NCBI GenBank assembly: GCA_034926785.1
Contig: JAYFQU010000001.1
Location: 1-64,000 of the forward strand
Direction: 5' to 3'
DNA: 64,000 bases
DNA from: UBA7703 sp034926785
GTDB taxonomy: Bacteria > Bacillota > Clostridia > Christensenellales > CAG-138
Under the pieces are notes generated by a model. The model ran no database searches, was not told the origin of the DNA, and was given only the letters and a program-made list of their open reading frames with translations. Position numbers and translations under genes: made by a program. This document shows, piece by piece, positions 16,648 through 25,201 of this stretch (the stretch's first letter is position 1; each line of letters opens with the position of its first letter).

Positions 16648-16848
16648 ATGGCACAAAATGATCGGTTCATCCGCATCTATACCAAAGGCATTACAAGCAG
16701 TAACGAAATCTGGGTGGACCGCGAAACCGGAGTAAACTACCTGTTTCATTCGTCCGGCTACGCCGGCGGACTCACGCCTCTGCTGGACAAAGAAGGCAAA
16801 CCCGTCGTCACCGACATCTATACATTGGAGCACACCTACGGACGCTGA
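16648..16848 (+). CDS. Small DUF6440-family protein
   Basis: A 66-residue soluble protein. The core DRETGVNYLFHSSGYAGG followed by LTPLLDKEGKPVV matches the DUF6440 family of small Firmicute proteins, for which I know no function. The start is the ATG at 16648, preceded by GGAGGGGG at ideal spacing; longer in-frame versions are unlikely. It has no signal peptide or cysteine motif and is a single gene, convergent with the gene at 17006-17317. Confidence 0.85.
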   Translation: MAQNDRFIRIYTKGITSSNEIWVDRETGVNYLFHSSGYAGGLTPLLDKEGKPVVTDIYTLEHTYGR

Positions 16849-16968
16849 GCCGCCAATATGCCGCGCACCCAATAGCGTCACCCGGAAAAGCGGCACCTGT
16901 CCGCTTCCCAGCGTATCGACCAATCCATTCGGGGGCATGGGGGATTCGCAAAATTCCCTATCTTTTTT

Positions 16969-16997
16969 CAAATTCGGCGATTCATTCGCCGAATTTG
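16969..16997. repeat. Perfect 12-bp inverted repeat between convergent genes
   Basis: CAAATTCGGCGA (16969-16980) and TCGCCGAATTTG (16986-16997) are exact reverse complements around a 5-base loop. A T-run lies before it on the plus strand rather than after it, so it is not a textbook terminator for either gene although the position suits one. Confidence 0.6.
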
Positions 16998-17005
16998 CAT
17001 ATTGT

Positions 17006-17317
17006 CTATTCGCGGATCAGCTCCAGCCGGTAGACCACGGGGCGCACCCCGTCTGTGCAGCAGAGGATGCGTATGCCGCCTGATCGATACCATGTATTCT
17101 CGTCCCCGCCCGCGCAGAGTGCGGATATCGCGCCGTATAGGTCGATCCATGCCCAGGGGCAAAGACCCTCCGGTTTTTCCGCGCCGCCGGCGTAGACAAA
17201 CACATCCCCAACGCTTTGCAGCGGACATGCGCCGGCAGACGCGCCTTCGCTCAGGTAGGTTTCCGCCAGATCAGGATAGAATTCCCGCTTGAGTACTGTG
17301 ATGCGTACGCTGTTCAT
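17006..17317 (-). CDS. TIGR04076-family protein
   Basis: A 103-residue soluble protein. VRITVLKREFYPDLAETYL at the start, then CPL, VGDVFVY, PEGLCPWAW, a middle helix with YGAISALCAGGD and the ending CCTDGVRPVVYRLELI match the TIGR04076 family of small Cys-containing proteins of unknown function, often near redox or uptake genes in anaerobes. The ATG at 17317 follows AGGAGGAACGGACG; the earlier in-frame ATG at 17335 is not supported. No operon partner on this strand. Confidence 0.8.
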   Translation of the reverse strand: MNSVRITVLKREFYPDLAETYLSEGASAGACPLQSVGDVFVYAGGAEKPEGLCPWAWIDLYGAISALCAGGDENTWYRSGGIRILCCTDGVRPVVYRLELIRE

Positions 17318-17550
17318 CGTCCGTTCCTCCTGCACCTATCTGCTAAAGCGCAAAGCCGCCTGCTCTCCTCACGTCTGTTCACCCGAAATCCGCACAAAAA
17401 GCCGCCGCCGCCCATCGCGCTCGCCTTTCGGCGCGCCGCGCTGCTTTCCCCGGCGTGGCGATCATTCACGCAGCATGCATCCGCCTCCCGCGATGTATGG
17501 CTCCTCCCCATGATACCACGGCGGCGGCCGTATGCCGGTATGAATATGCG

Positions 17551-17579
17551 TTTACGCACGCAATAATTGCTGATACAAT
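17551..17579 (+). promoter_or_regulatory. Promoter of the DUF1003 gene
   Basis: TTTACG (17551-17556), 17-base spacer, TACAAT (17574-17579), about 30 bases ahead of the start codon at 17610. The remainder of the gap 17318-17609 shows nothing I can support. Confidence 0.55.
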
Positions 17580-17609
17580 GAACCCAATAAACAGGAGAGG
17601 TGACGTTCT

Positions 17610-18164
17610 ATGGCAACGGAGAATTTCGACACCACGCTAACTCAGCAGGAAACCATCACGATTCAGCGCAAAACAACCGGCAGTATCCGCGGCTATGGCA
17701 TTGAGCTGAACGACGAAAAACTCACCCGCATCGACCAGATGGTGGAGAGTTACGAAAAGCGCGTCGCCTCCCGGCTGGACGAGGATTATGTCACGCATAC
17801 CCGCCGCTCCGACCGCATTGCGGACAAGGTTGCGGCGTTTGGCGGCAGCTGGACGTTCATCATCATCTTCGCGACCTTCCTGCTGTTTTGGATTGTTCTC
17901 AACTCGCTTGCGTTCTTAGGCGTGCGGTTTGATCCCAAACCGTTTATTCTGCTCAACCTCATTCTCTCATTCATCGCCGCGTTTCAGGCGCCGATCATCA
18001 TGATGAGCCAGAACCGGCAGGCCGCGCGGGACAAGCACGAGGCGATTATCGACTTTGCAATCAACTACAAGGCCGAACAGGAGATTGACGACCTGCAAAA
18101 GCATCTGCATCGCATGGAGGCGGAGCTGGCGGAGATTAAGGAAATGTTGCGGGAAGGGGAGTAA
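17610..18164 (+). CDS. DUF1003 membrane protein
   Basis: A 184-residue protein with a soluble N-terminal part, two membrane helices (about 78-100 and 108-130) and a C-terminal coiled coil rich in Glu/Lys. The segment SDRIADKVAAFGGSWTFI and the DPKPFILLNLILSFIAAFQAPIIMMSQNRQ stretch, given here in two parts by position (about 112-140), are the hallmark of DUF1003. Function is unknown in the family. It follows an AGGAGAGGTGACG ribosome binding site and stands alone. Confidence 0.9.
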   Translation: MATENFDTTLTQQETITIQRKTTGSIRGYGIELNDEKLTRIDQMVESYEKRVASRLDEDYVTHTRRSDRIADKVAAFGGSWTFIIIFATFLLFWIVLNSLAFLGVRFDPKPFILLNLILSFIAAFQAPIIMMSQNRQAARDKHEAIIDFAINYKAEQEIDDLQKHLHRMEAELAEIKEMLREGE

Positions 18165-18255
18165 ATGGGAGGAGTTCGCACGGCAGTCTTCTCCAAATCG
18201 CCAGTCACGGCCGGTCCATACAGCCGTCGCTCCTATTTCGCCAGCCAACATGCGT

Positions 18256-18789
18256 CTATCTCACCCCATACACCAAATCCACAATCCCGTTATACTGCTC
18301 CGTGGAGATGAGCCGCAGCGGGATAGGTTGGTTCAGCGCCTCAAAGAGGCGAATCCCCGCCCCGCGAAGGGTTGGCATTACGTTGATATGAAACCGGTCA
18401 ATCAATCCCCGCCGCATGCACTGATTGGCGACGGATGCGCCGCCGCAAATCCATATCTCGCCGCCGGGCTGCGCTTTCAGCCTGCCGATCAGCAAGTCAA
18501 CCGGCTCCTGCGTAAAAACAATCCCTGTTTGCTCCGGCTCATCCTTGCGATGCGTAAGCACATAGGTCGTTTGCGCGGCATATGGCCAGGCGCCGGGCAT
18601 CAACTCCGTCGTGAGCTGACGATAGGTCGTATCTCCCATGACGATATCGCTCACCCCCGCAATAAAACGTTCATATGACCCGAAATCATTCGATCCCGCA
18701 TCCTGCCCGCCCAGCCAGTCCACCGAGCCATCCGGCGAAGCGATTAAACCATCCAGGCTCATCGCGATAAACAGCACTGCATTTCGCAT
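18256..18789 (-). CDS. Dihydrofolate reductase-like (RibD C-terminal domain) protein
   Basis: A 177-residue member of the RibD_C/dihydrofolate-reductase superfamily. It opens with MRNAVLFIAMSLDGLIASPD, the classic first strand and loop, and has VMGDTTYRQL and EIWICGGASVANQCM, the NADPH-binding glycine turn. It is probably an NADPH-dependent reductase, but the substrate is unknown; the true DHFR active-site acid is not obvious. The ATG at 18789 follows GGAGGG; a longer upstream ORF in the same frame is not homologous and is rejected. It lies downstream of ppnP beyond a terminator. Confidence 0.85.
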   Translation of the reverse strand: MRNAVLFIAMSLDGLIASPDGSVDWLGGQDAGSNDFGSYERFIAGVSDIVMGDTTYRQLTTELMPGAWPYAAQTTYVLTHRKDEPEQTGIVFTQEPVDLLIGRLKAQPGGEIWICGGASVANQCMRRGLIDRFHINVMPTLRGAGIRLFEALNQPIPLRLISTEQYNGIVDLVYGVR

Positions 18790-18888
18790 GGATTTTCCCT
18801 CCGTTGCCGCTTTTCTCTCATCATACAATCCCCGTTCAAAAAAGGGAACCCGGCGCGGCGGCAGCAACGTGACCATCGCACACAACAA

Positions 18889-18926
18889 AAAACACGGATG
18901 GAGCGAAAATCGCCCATCCGTGTTTT
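18889..18926 (-). terminator. Intrinsic terminator after ppnP
   Basis: AAAACACGGATGG (18889-18901) pairs perfectly with CCATCCGTGTTTT (18914-18926) around a 12-base loop; the minus strand continues into a T-run. It sits 15 bases past the ppnP stop codon. Confidence 0.85.
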
Positions 18927-18940
18927 GTTTGCACCGGATC

Positions 18941-19261
18941 TCATTCGCCCTTTGCGTAGGAACAGCAGTAGTCGCATACGCCGTCCGTGGCGCAGGCAAA
19001 TCGGCTGTTCGCGGGCACCTCGAACAGCTGCCCCTCGGAGAACGTCTCCCACTCCTTCGCCCCTGGCAACAGCGCGCGCAACGATCCGCCGAGGATCTCC
19101 ATGACCTCCCGATCCCCCGTGCCAAACTCATATGCGCCGGGCAGAATGACGCCAAGCGTCTTCCTCGTTCCGTCCGCAAAGAGCACCGTGCGGCTCGTTA
19201 CCTTGCCATCGTAATAGACATTCGCCTTTTTTAGGACGGTCACCTGTTCCAATCGGTCCAT
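18941..19261 (-). CDS. ppnP: Pyrimidine/purine nucleoside phosphorylase PpnP
   Basis: A 106-residue cupin-fold protein of the PpnP (YaiE) family, which cleaves purine and pyrimidine nucleosides with phosphate to free base and ribose-1-P. The core follows the family: KANVYYDGKVTSRTV, GVILPGAYEFGT, EVMEILGGSLRALLPGA and FEVPANSRF. It is about 12 residues longer than the E. coli protein; the extra C-terminal tail carries four cysteines (CATDGVCDYCCSY), which is unusual. GAGGAAGCAAAC precedes the ATG. The YjjG-like nucleotidase gene just upstream on the same strand suggests a small nucleoside-salvage unit. Confidence 0.88.
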   Translation of the reverse strand: MDRLEQVTVLKKANVYYDGKVTSRTVLFADGTRKTLGVILPGAYEFGTGDREVMEILGGSLRALLPGAKEWETFSEGQLFEVPANSRFACATDGVCDYCCSYAKGE

Positions 19262-19357
19262 GTTTGCTTCCTCTCGCAGAAAAAAATAAGATGCGGCTCC
19301 CTGTCATATCGTAAATTCGCCGAAAAAAGCAGCGGAACTTAGCGCGCCAAAGCCAGG

Positions 19358-20056
19358 CTACAGCAGCAAATCCAGCAGCTCGTCATACCCGCGCACGACG
19401 TAGGTCGGCCGGATGTCCGCGTCCGGCTCCGCGCCCGGGTTTTGATACCAGCAGGTATCGATGCCCGCGTTGACGCCGCCCTGCATATCGGCGGAAAATG
19501 AATCCCCGATCATGAGAAACTTCGTGCGATCGTCCGTCCCAAAGGCGTTGAGGATATGGTCAAAATACGCCTTGTCCGGCTTTTGCACGCCCATTTCCTG
19601 CGAGATAAACACCTTCTCCAGCAGCGGCAGAAAGCCGGAGCGCTTCAGTCGCTCGCGCTGCACGAGCGTGAGCCCGTTGGTTGCAACCGCAAGACGATAT
19701 CGCTCGCTGAGCTTTGTGAGCATCTCCGTCACGCCGTCCATCAGGATCGCTTGCATGCCGAGGTTGACCACATAGCGATCGTTTAGCGACTGCCCCTCGG
19801 CCGTGTCGCGTCCCAGATACGCGGCAAACGCCTCAAAACGCTCCCGCTGCACCGCCTTGCTGTCCAGCATCCCCGCCTCAAAGCGCTGCCAGGCCTCGCG
19901 GTTGACCTCCAGATATTGATAGTAGTCCGCCTCGGAAATGGAGATGCCAAGTTCCTCCATGGTCTGAAACAGCGCCGTCCTTTCGCCCGCGGAGAAATCC
20001 ATGAGCGTGTTGTCGATGTCAAAAAGCAGGTATTCATAGTGTTTGTCTGTGTTCAA
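19358..20056 (-). CDS. yjjG: HAD-superfamily nucleotidase, YjjG type
   Basis: A 232-residue haloacid dehalogenase-type phosphatase. Motif I is DIDNTLMDF with the nucleophile Asp, motif II ATNG, motif III the Lys in VQKPDKAYF, and motif IV GDSFSADM. Length and the cap helix pattern fit YjjG, which dephosphorylates non-canonical pyrimidine nucleotides. The start is a TTG at 20056; no ATG is available before the first motif, and AAAGG lies upstream. It is next to ppnP, consistent with nucleotide clean-up and salvage. Confidence 0.88.
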   Translation of the reverse strand: MNTDKHYEYLLFDIDNTLMDFSAGERTALFQTMEELGISISEADYYQYLEVNREAWQRFEAGMLDSKAVQRERFEAFAAYLGRDTAEGQSLNDRYVVNLGMQAILMDGVTEMLTKLSERYRLAVATNGLTLVQRERLKRSGFLPLLEKVFISQEMGVQKPDKAYFDHILNAFGTDDRTKFLMIGDSFSADMQGGVNAGIDTCWYQNPGAEPDADIRPTYVVRGYDELLDLLL

Positions 20057-20173
20057 ATCCGATGTCCAACCTTTACTAACGAGATTTCATCGTTGGGTTG
20101 CTAACACCTTACACCATTTGGGCTGCAAGATCAATGCCGGAACGCATTCCGCGTGGATTCGCGCTTCGCCCGC

Positions 20174-23100
20174 TCAGCCGAAGTACCGCACGGCGGATTC
20201 AAACAAGCGCATGTCATAGTTGCCCGGCACGTTTTGATAGAGCCCCGCACCGACACGCTCACTATGCCCCATCTTCCCCAGGATGCGCCCATCCGGCGAG
20301 GTGACGGCCTCCACGGCGGCATACGATCCGTTGGGGTTAAAGCGCACATCCATGCTGGGCAAGCCGCGCTCGTCCACATATTGCGCGGCGATCTGTCCGT
20401 TTTTTGCGAGCGCGGCGCAGTGCTCCGGCGAGCAAAGAAAGCGCCCCTCGCCATGCGAAACCGGCATGGAGTAGCGTTCGCCCACCTGGGCGAGCATCAG
20501 CCACGGGGAAAGATTCGAGGTTACGCGCGTCTGCACCATGCGGGACTGATGCCGCCCGATTGCGTTGAAGGTCAGCGTCGGCGCGTCTGCCGAGGGCTCG
20601 GCCATCCTGCCAAACGGGAGCAACCCCAGTTTGATGAGCGCCTGAAAACCGTTGCAGATTCCAAGGACAAGCCCGTCCCGCGCGGTCAACAGATTGGCAA
20701 TCGCGTCCGCCGCGAGCGGATGGCGCAAAAACGCGGTGATGAACTTGCCGGAGCCGTCCGGCTCATCCCCATTGGAAAACCCACCGGGCAGAAACAGCGC
20801 CTGCGCGCGGTTCAGCCGCGCGGCGAACGCTTCCAGGCTCTCCCCTATCGCGGCGGCGGAATGGGTGCGAAGCACCAGCACGTCCGCTGTTGCGCCCGCG
20901 CGCTCCACCGCGCGGGCAGATTCATATTCGCAGTTGGTTCCCGGAAACACGGGGATCAGGATCGTCGGTTTTACCAGGCCCGCGGCGCGCGGTTTCACGC
21001 GATCCGTAACTCGAACAAGCGCAACCTCCGGCAGCCCGCCGGAAACCGCTTTGCGCGTGGGAAAAACGTCCTCCAGCGTACCCTCATACGCGGCCTCCAG
21101 TTCGTCCAGATCCGCATGCTGCCCCTGCCAGACAAGCGCGCGCTCGGCGGTCGTTTTGCCAAGCGGCAGGCCAACCCCCGCGCAGTTCGGCGCGAGCTCC
21201 AATACAAACGCGCCGAGCCGGGGTGAGAAAATCTCGTCCGCCGAAACCGAATCCTCAAACGCAAACCCAAATCCGTTGCCAAGACACATCTTAAAGACCG
21301 CCTCCAGCGCGCCGCCCGCGCCCGGCGCATAGGCCGCGGTGGCCGCCCCGGACGCGATCAACGCATGCACCTGCTCCATGAGCCGCCGCTCGGAAGCCGC
21401 CTCCGGTAACCCATCCGCACGGTAGTTCGGGCAGAGCAGCGCCGCGCGGGAGCCGGCCCGCTTGAACTCCGGCGAAAGGATGGTTCCCGTTTTGCCGATT
21501 GCAAGTGCAAAGGAAACCAGCGTCGGCGGCACATCCAGCGCATCAAACGAGCCGCTCATCGAGTCCTTGCCGCCGATGGCCGCAACGCCAAAGTCCAGTT
21601 GCGCCTGCAGGGCGCCGAGCAGTGCGGCGACGGGCTTACCCCAGCGGGAAGGATCCGTGCCGGGCTTGCCGAAATACTCCTGAAAGCTCAAATACCGTTC
21701 ATCCGGCGGCGCACCCACCGCCGTCAGTTTGGCGAGCGAGCTGACCACAGCCGCATACCCGCCGGAATAGGGCGACCGCTCCGAGAGGAACGGATCATAG
21801 CCCCATGCCATCGCGGTACAGGCGTCGCTCTCGCCCGAGAGCACCGGCAGCTTCGCCGCCATCGCCTGCGGCGGGGTCTTCTGCCGCTTGCCGCCGAAGG
21901 GCATCAGAACGGTGTTCGCGCCGACCGTGGCGTCAAAACGCTCGCTCAACCCTTGTCTGGAGCAGAAATTCAAGTCCGAAACCAGCGCCTTGCAGCGCGA
22001 GACAAACCCGGCCGCGACATGCGCGGTCTGTTCCGCGTTGGGCGCGTCGATCTGCGCGCGGGCGTGTTTCGGCGCGCCGTTGCTATCGATAAAACCTCTG
22101 GGAAGGTCAACAATCTTCTCTCCGCGCCAGTACATCACGAGACGCGGTTCCTCCGTAATCCTCGCAACAGCGACAGCCTGCAGGTTTTCCTCCTCCGCGA
22201 GCGCGACGAACCGCGCCGCATCGCCGGGCGAGACGACAACCGCCATCCGCTCCTGCGACTCGCTGATCGCGAGTTCCGTTCCATCCAACCCCTGATATTT
22301 CACGGGCACCTTGTCGAGATCAACCGCAACGCCGTCCGCCAGTTCCCCAATTGCGACCGAGACGCCGCCCGCGCCAAAATCGTTGCAGCGCTTGATAAGC
22401 CGCGCCGCCTCCGGGTTCCGAAATAACCGTTGGAGCTTTCGCTCCTCCGGCGCGTTGCCCTTTTGCACCTGCGCACCGCACTCCGCGAGGGAGTCCGGGG
22501 AGTGCGCGATGGAAGAGCCGCTCGCGCCGCCGATGCCATCCCGCCCCGTTCTTCCGCCAAGCAGAAGCACGACGTCTCCGTCCCGCGGGATTTCGCGGCG
22601 GACGTTGCGCGCCGGAGCCGCGCCGATCACCGCACCAATCTCCATGCGCTTGGCCAAAAATCCCTCGTGATAGATCTCGTCCACCAGTCCTGTCGCAAGG
22701 CCGATTTGATTGCCATAGGAGCTGTAGCCCGCCGCCGCGGTCGTCACAATCTTTCTCTGCGGCAGCTTACCCGGCAGCGTTTCGGCATAGGAACGCAGGG
22801 GATTTGCCGCGCCCGTGAGCCGCATCGCCTGATAGACATACGCCCGCCCCGAAAGCGGGTCCCGAATTGCCCCGCCGATGCAGGTCGCCGCTCCGCCGAA
22901 GGGTTCGATCTCCGTCGGATGGTTATGCGTTTCGTTTTTAAAGAGCACGAGCCAGTCCTGCGTCTCCCCATTCACCGTGATTTTCGTCTTCACCGTGCAG
23001 GCGTTGATCTCCGGCGAATCGTCGAGCCGTTCCAGCTTCCCTTCCGCGCGGAGATGGCGCGCCGCGATGGTCGCGATATCCATCAGCGTGATGGGTTTCC

Positions 23101-23872
23101 CGATTTCAAGCGATTCACGCAGGTTTCGATAGGTTTGATAGCTCGCCGCCGCACGCGGGTCGTAGAACGTAACCTCGTCGAGACGCGTCAAAAATGTCGT
23201 GTGCCGGCAGTGGTCCGACCAATAGGTATCCAGCAGTTTCAGCTCCGTGAGCGAAGGATCCCGGTGTTCCGATAAAAAATGCGCGCGGCAGCAGACGAGA
23301 TCGTCCAGATCCATCGCGAGTGAATATCGCTTAATAAGCGTTTGCAGCGCCGCGTCGTCCATCTCGGTCAATCCCTTGAGCACGGGGATCGGCGCGGGTT
23401 CGGCCGCGCTCTGCTTCAGCGTGTCATAGGGGAGCAGCGACGCCTCGCGCGATTCCACCGGGTTGATGACATAGCGCTTGATCGCTTCCAGCTCCGCCGG
23501 GGTGAGCGCGCCATAGACAAAATAGATCCGTGCGGTGCGCACCGGCGGCGCTTCCCGCTGGGAGAGCAGCGCAATGCACTGCGCGCAGGCATCCGCCCGC
23601 TGGTCAAACTGCCCGGGCAGATATTCCACGGCAAAAATCGCCGCCTGTTCGTCGGGCAGCGTATCATAAACAAGATCGATCTGCGGTTCGGCAAATACCG
23701 TGTTGCGGCAGGCGGCGAATACCGCCTGTTCCACGCCTTCCACGTCATATCGGTTGAATACGCGCAGCAAAGCAACCTGCCGGATCCCCAGCACATTTCG
23801 AATGTCCGAAAGCAACGCCGCCGCTTCCTCTGCAAATGCCGCCTGCTTTTCTACGTAGATTCTATCTACCAT
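20174..23872 (-). CDS. purL: Phosphoribosylformylglycinamidine synthase, single-chain
   Basis: A 1232-residue enzyme that makes FGAM from FGAR, ATP and glutamine in purine synthesis. It carries the FGAR-binding and ATP-grasp-like tandem domains (DNA for HNHPTEIEPFGGAATCIGG near residue 310) and a C-terminal glutamine amidotransferase with FPGTNCEYES, the nucleophile in GICNGFQ and the catalytic His in SHGEGRF. This is the fused clostridial form, so no purQ or purS is needed. The ATG at 23872 (MVDRIYVEKQ) follows GAGGGAAAGC and overlaps the end of purD by 11 bases. It is the last gene of the pur operon; no clear terminator was seen in the 117 bases after it. Confidence 0.95.
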   Translation of the reverse strand: MVDRIYVEKQAAFAEEAAALLSDIRNVLGIRQVALLRVFNRYDVEGVEQAVFAACRNTVFAEPQIDLVYDTLPDEQAAIFAVEYLPGQFDQRADACAQCIALLSQREAPPVRTARIYFVYGALTPAELEAIKRYVINPVESREASLLPYDTLKQSAAEPAPIPVLKGLTEMDDAALQTLIKRYSLAMDLDDLVCCRAHFLSEHRDPSLTELKLLDTYWSDHCRHTTFLTRLDEVTFYDPRAAASYQTYRNLRESLEIGKPITLMDIATIAARHLRAEGKLERLDDSPEINACTVKTKITVNGETQDWLVLFKNETHNHPTEIEPFGGAATCIGGAIRDPLSGRAYVYQAMRLTGAANPLRSYAETLPGKLPQRKIVTTAAAGYSSYGNQIGLATGLVDEIYHEGFLAKRMEIGAVIGAAPARNVRREIPRDGDVVLLLGGRTGRDGIGGASGSSIAHSPDSLAECGAQVQKGNAPEERKLQRLFRNPEAARLIKRCNDFGAGGVSVAIGELADGVAVDLDKVPVKYQGLDGTELAISESQERMAVVVSPGDAARFVALAEEENLQAVAVARITEEPRLVMYWRGEKIVDLPRGFIDSNGAPKHARAQIDAPNAEQTAHVAAGFVSRCKALVSDLNFCSRQGLSERFDATVGANTVLMPFGGKRQKTPPQAMAAKLPVLSGESDACTAMAWGYDPFLSERSPYSGGYAAVVSSLAKLTAVGAPPDERYLSFQEYFGKPGTDPSRWGKPVAALLGALQAQLDFGVAAIGGKDSMSGSFDALDVPPTLVSFALAIGKTGTILSPEFKRAGSRAALLCPNYRADGLPEAASERRLMEQVHALIASGAATAAYAPGAGGALEAVFKMCLGNGFGFAFEDSVSADEIFSPRLGAFVLELAPNCAGVGLPLGKTTAERALVWQGQHADLDELEAAYEGTLEDVFPTRKAVSGGLPEVALVRVTDRVKPRAAGLVKPTILIPVFPGTNCEYESARAVERAGATADVLVLRTHSAAAIGESLEAFAARLNRAQALFLPGGFSNGDEPDGSGKFITAFLRHPLAADAIANLLTARDGLVLGICNGFQALIKLGLLPFGRMAEPSADAPTLTFNAIGRHQSRMVQTRVTSNLSPWLMLAQVGERYSMPVSHGEGRFLCSPEHCAALAKNGQIAAQYVDERGLPSMDVRFNPNGSYAAVEAVTSPDGRILGKMGHSERVGAGLYQNVPGNYDMRLFESAVRYFG

Positions 23873-25163
23873 GCTTTCCCTCTGTTTCGTTCCCGCCGCC
23901 CGCCAGCGCACGCGCGCCGATATCGCGCCGGAAGAACGCGTGTTCAAAGTGAATCCTCTCCGCAGCGGCATAGGCCGTCGCCCGTGCCGCCGCCGGGTCG
24001 CCGCCCAGAGCGGTCACCCCGATCACGCGCCCGCCGGAGGTGACGAGGCTGCCGTCCACGCGCTTCGTTCCGGCGTGATAGAGAAAAACGCCTTCCGGCT
24101 CCTCTTCCCCGTCAAGTAAAATCGGGCAGCCCGTTTGGTATGCGCCGGGGTATCCGCCGGAGGCCAGCACCACGCAGCAAGCTGCGCCAGCCGAAAACCG
24201 AACGGGCACCTCGTAGAGCCGTCCTTCATCCACCGCGAGCAGGATTTCCATCAAATCGCTCTCGAGCAGCGGGAGTACGACCTGCGTCTCCGGGTCGCCA
24301 AACCGGCAGTTGTATTCAATCACCTTTGGCCCGTCCTTCGTCAGCATGAGGCCAAAGAACAGGCAGCCGGTAAACTTTCTGCCCTCGGCGTTCATAGCGC
24401 GCATCGTTGGCAGAAAAATCCGCTCCATACAGGCGGAGGCAATCTCTTTTGTAACAAACGGGTTGGGCGCGACGGTTCCCATGCCGCCCGTATTCGGGCC
24501 AAGATCGCCGTCCAGCGCGCGCTTGTGATCCAGCGCGGAGATCATCGGCACAATCGTGTTCCCGTCGGTAAAGGCGAGCACGCTCGCCTCGTTCCCGGTT
24601 AAAAACGCCTCGATTACAATCCGGCTGCCGCTCGCGCCGAACACGCCCTCCTCCATCATTGCGCGGATGGCGGACTTCGCCTCGTCGCGCGTTTGGGCGA
24701 TCACCACGCCCTTGCCGAGCGCGGGGCCGTCCGCCTTGATGACGAGCGGAAGCGGGGCGCGCTCCGCATAGGCGTAGGCATCCGCAGTGCGATCAAACAC
24801 CTCGTAGGCCGCCGTCGGAATGCCGTATCGCTTCATCAGTTCCTTGGCGAAGCTCTTGCTGCCTTCAATCTCCGCCGCGGCGGCCGAGGGCCCGAAGCAG
24901 CGGATGCCCGCCGCGCGCAGTCGGTCGCATACACCCGCGATCAGCGGGTCGTCCGGCCCGATCACGGCAAAATCCACCGGATTGTCCACTGCAAACCGCA
25001 CAACTCCGTCCAGATCCATCGCGGATATGGGCACGCAAACGGCATGCCGCTGCATGCCGCCGTTGCCCGGAAGGGCGTATATCCTGTCCACCAGCGGACT
25101 TTGGCGCAGTTTTTCGAGGATGGCGTGCTCGCGTCCGCCGCCGCCAACAATCATTACATTCAT
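23862..25163 (-). CDS. purD: Phosphoribosylamine-glycine ligase
   Basis: A 433-residue ATP-grasp enzyme that joins glycine to phosphoribosylamine (GAR synthetase). It begins MNVMIVGGGGREHAI, with GPDDPLIAG, the ATP-grasp segments VIKADGPALGKGVV and GGMGTVAPNP, and GCLFFGLMLT near the metal site. The ATG at 25163 is chosen over one at 25187 because the glycine-rich loop must be at the very N-terminus. It lies between the AICAR transformylase gene and purL in the operon. Confidence 0.94.
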   Translation of the reverse strand: MNVMIVGGGGREHAILEKLRQSPLVDRIYALPGNGGMQRHAVCVPISAMDLDGVVRFAVDNPVDFAVIGPDDPLIAGVCDRLRAAGIRCFGPSAAAAEIEGSKSFAKELMKRYGIPTAAYEVFDRTADAYAYAERAPLPLVIKADGPALGKGVVIAQTRDEAKSAIRAMMEEGVFGASGSRIVIEAFLTGNEASVLAFTDGNTIVPMISALDHKRALDGDLGPNTGGMGTVAPNPFVTKEIASACMERIFLPTMRAMNAEGRKFTGCLFFGLMLTKDGPKVIEYNCRFGDPETQVVLPLLESDLMEILLAVDEGRLYEVPVRFSAGAACCVVLASGGYPGAYQTGCPILLDGEEEPEGVFLYHAGTKRVDGSLVTSGGRVIGVTALGGDPAAARATAYAAAERIHFEHAFFRRDIGARALAGGGNETEGKHGR

Positions 25164-25201
25164 CTGCTTTTCCGTTCCCCGTTCCACATAACCGCGCAGA
25201 A

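Noticed and set aside
18790..19179. Long N-terminal extension of the RibD-like reductase
   Set aside because: It runs antisense to ppnP and through its terminator; the strong GGAGGG at the start of MRNAVLF fixes the real start.
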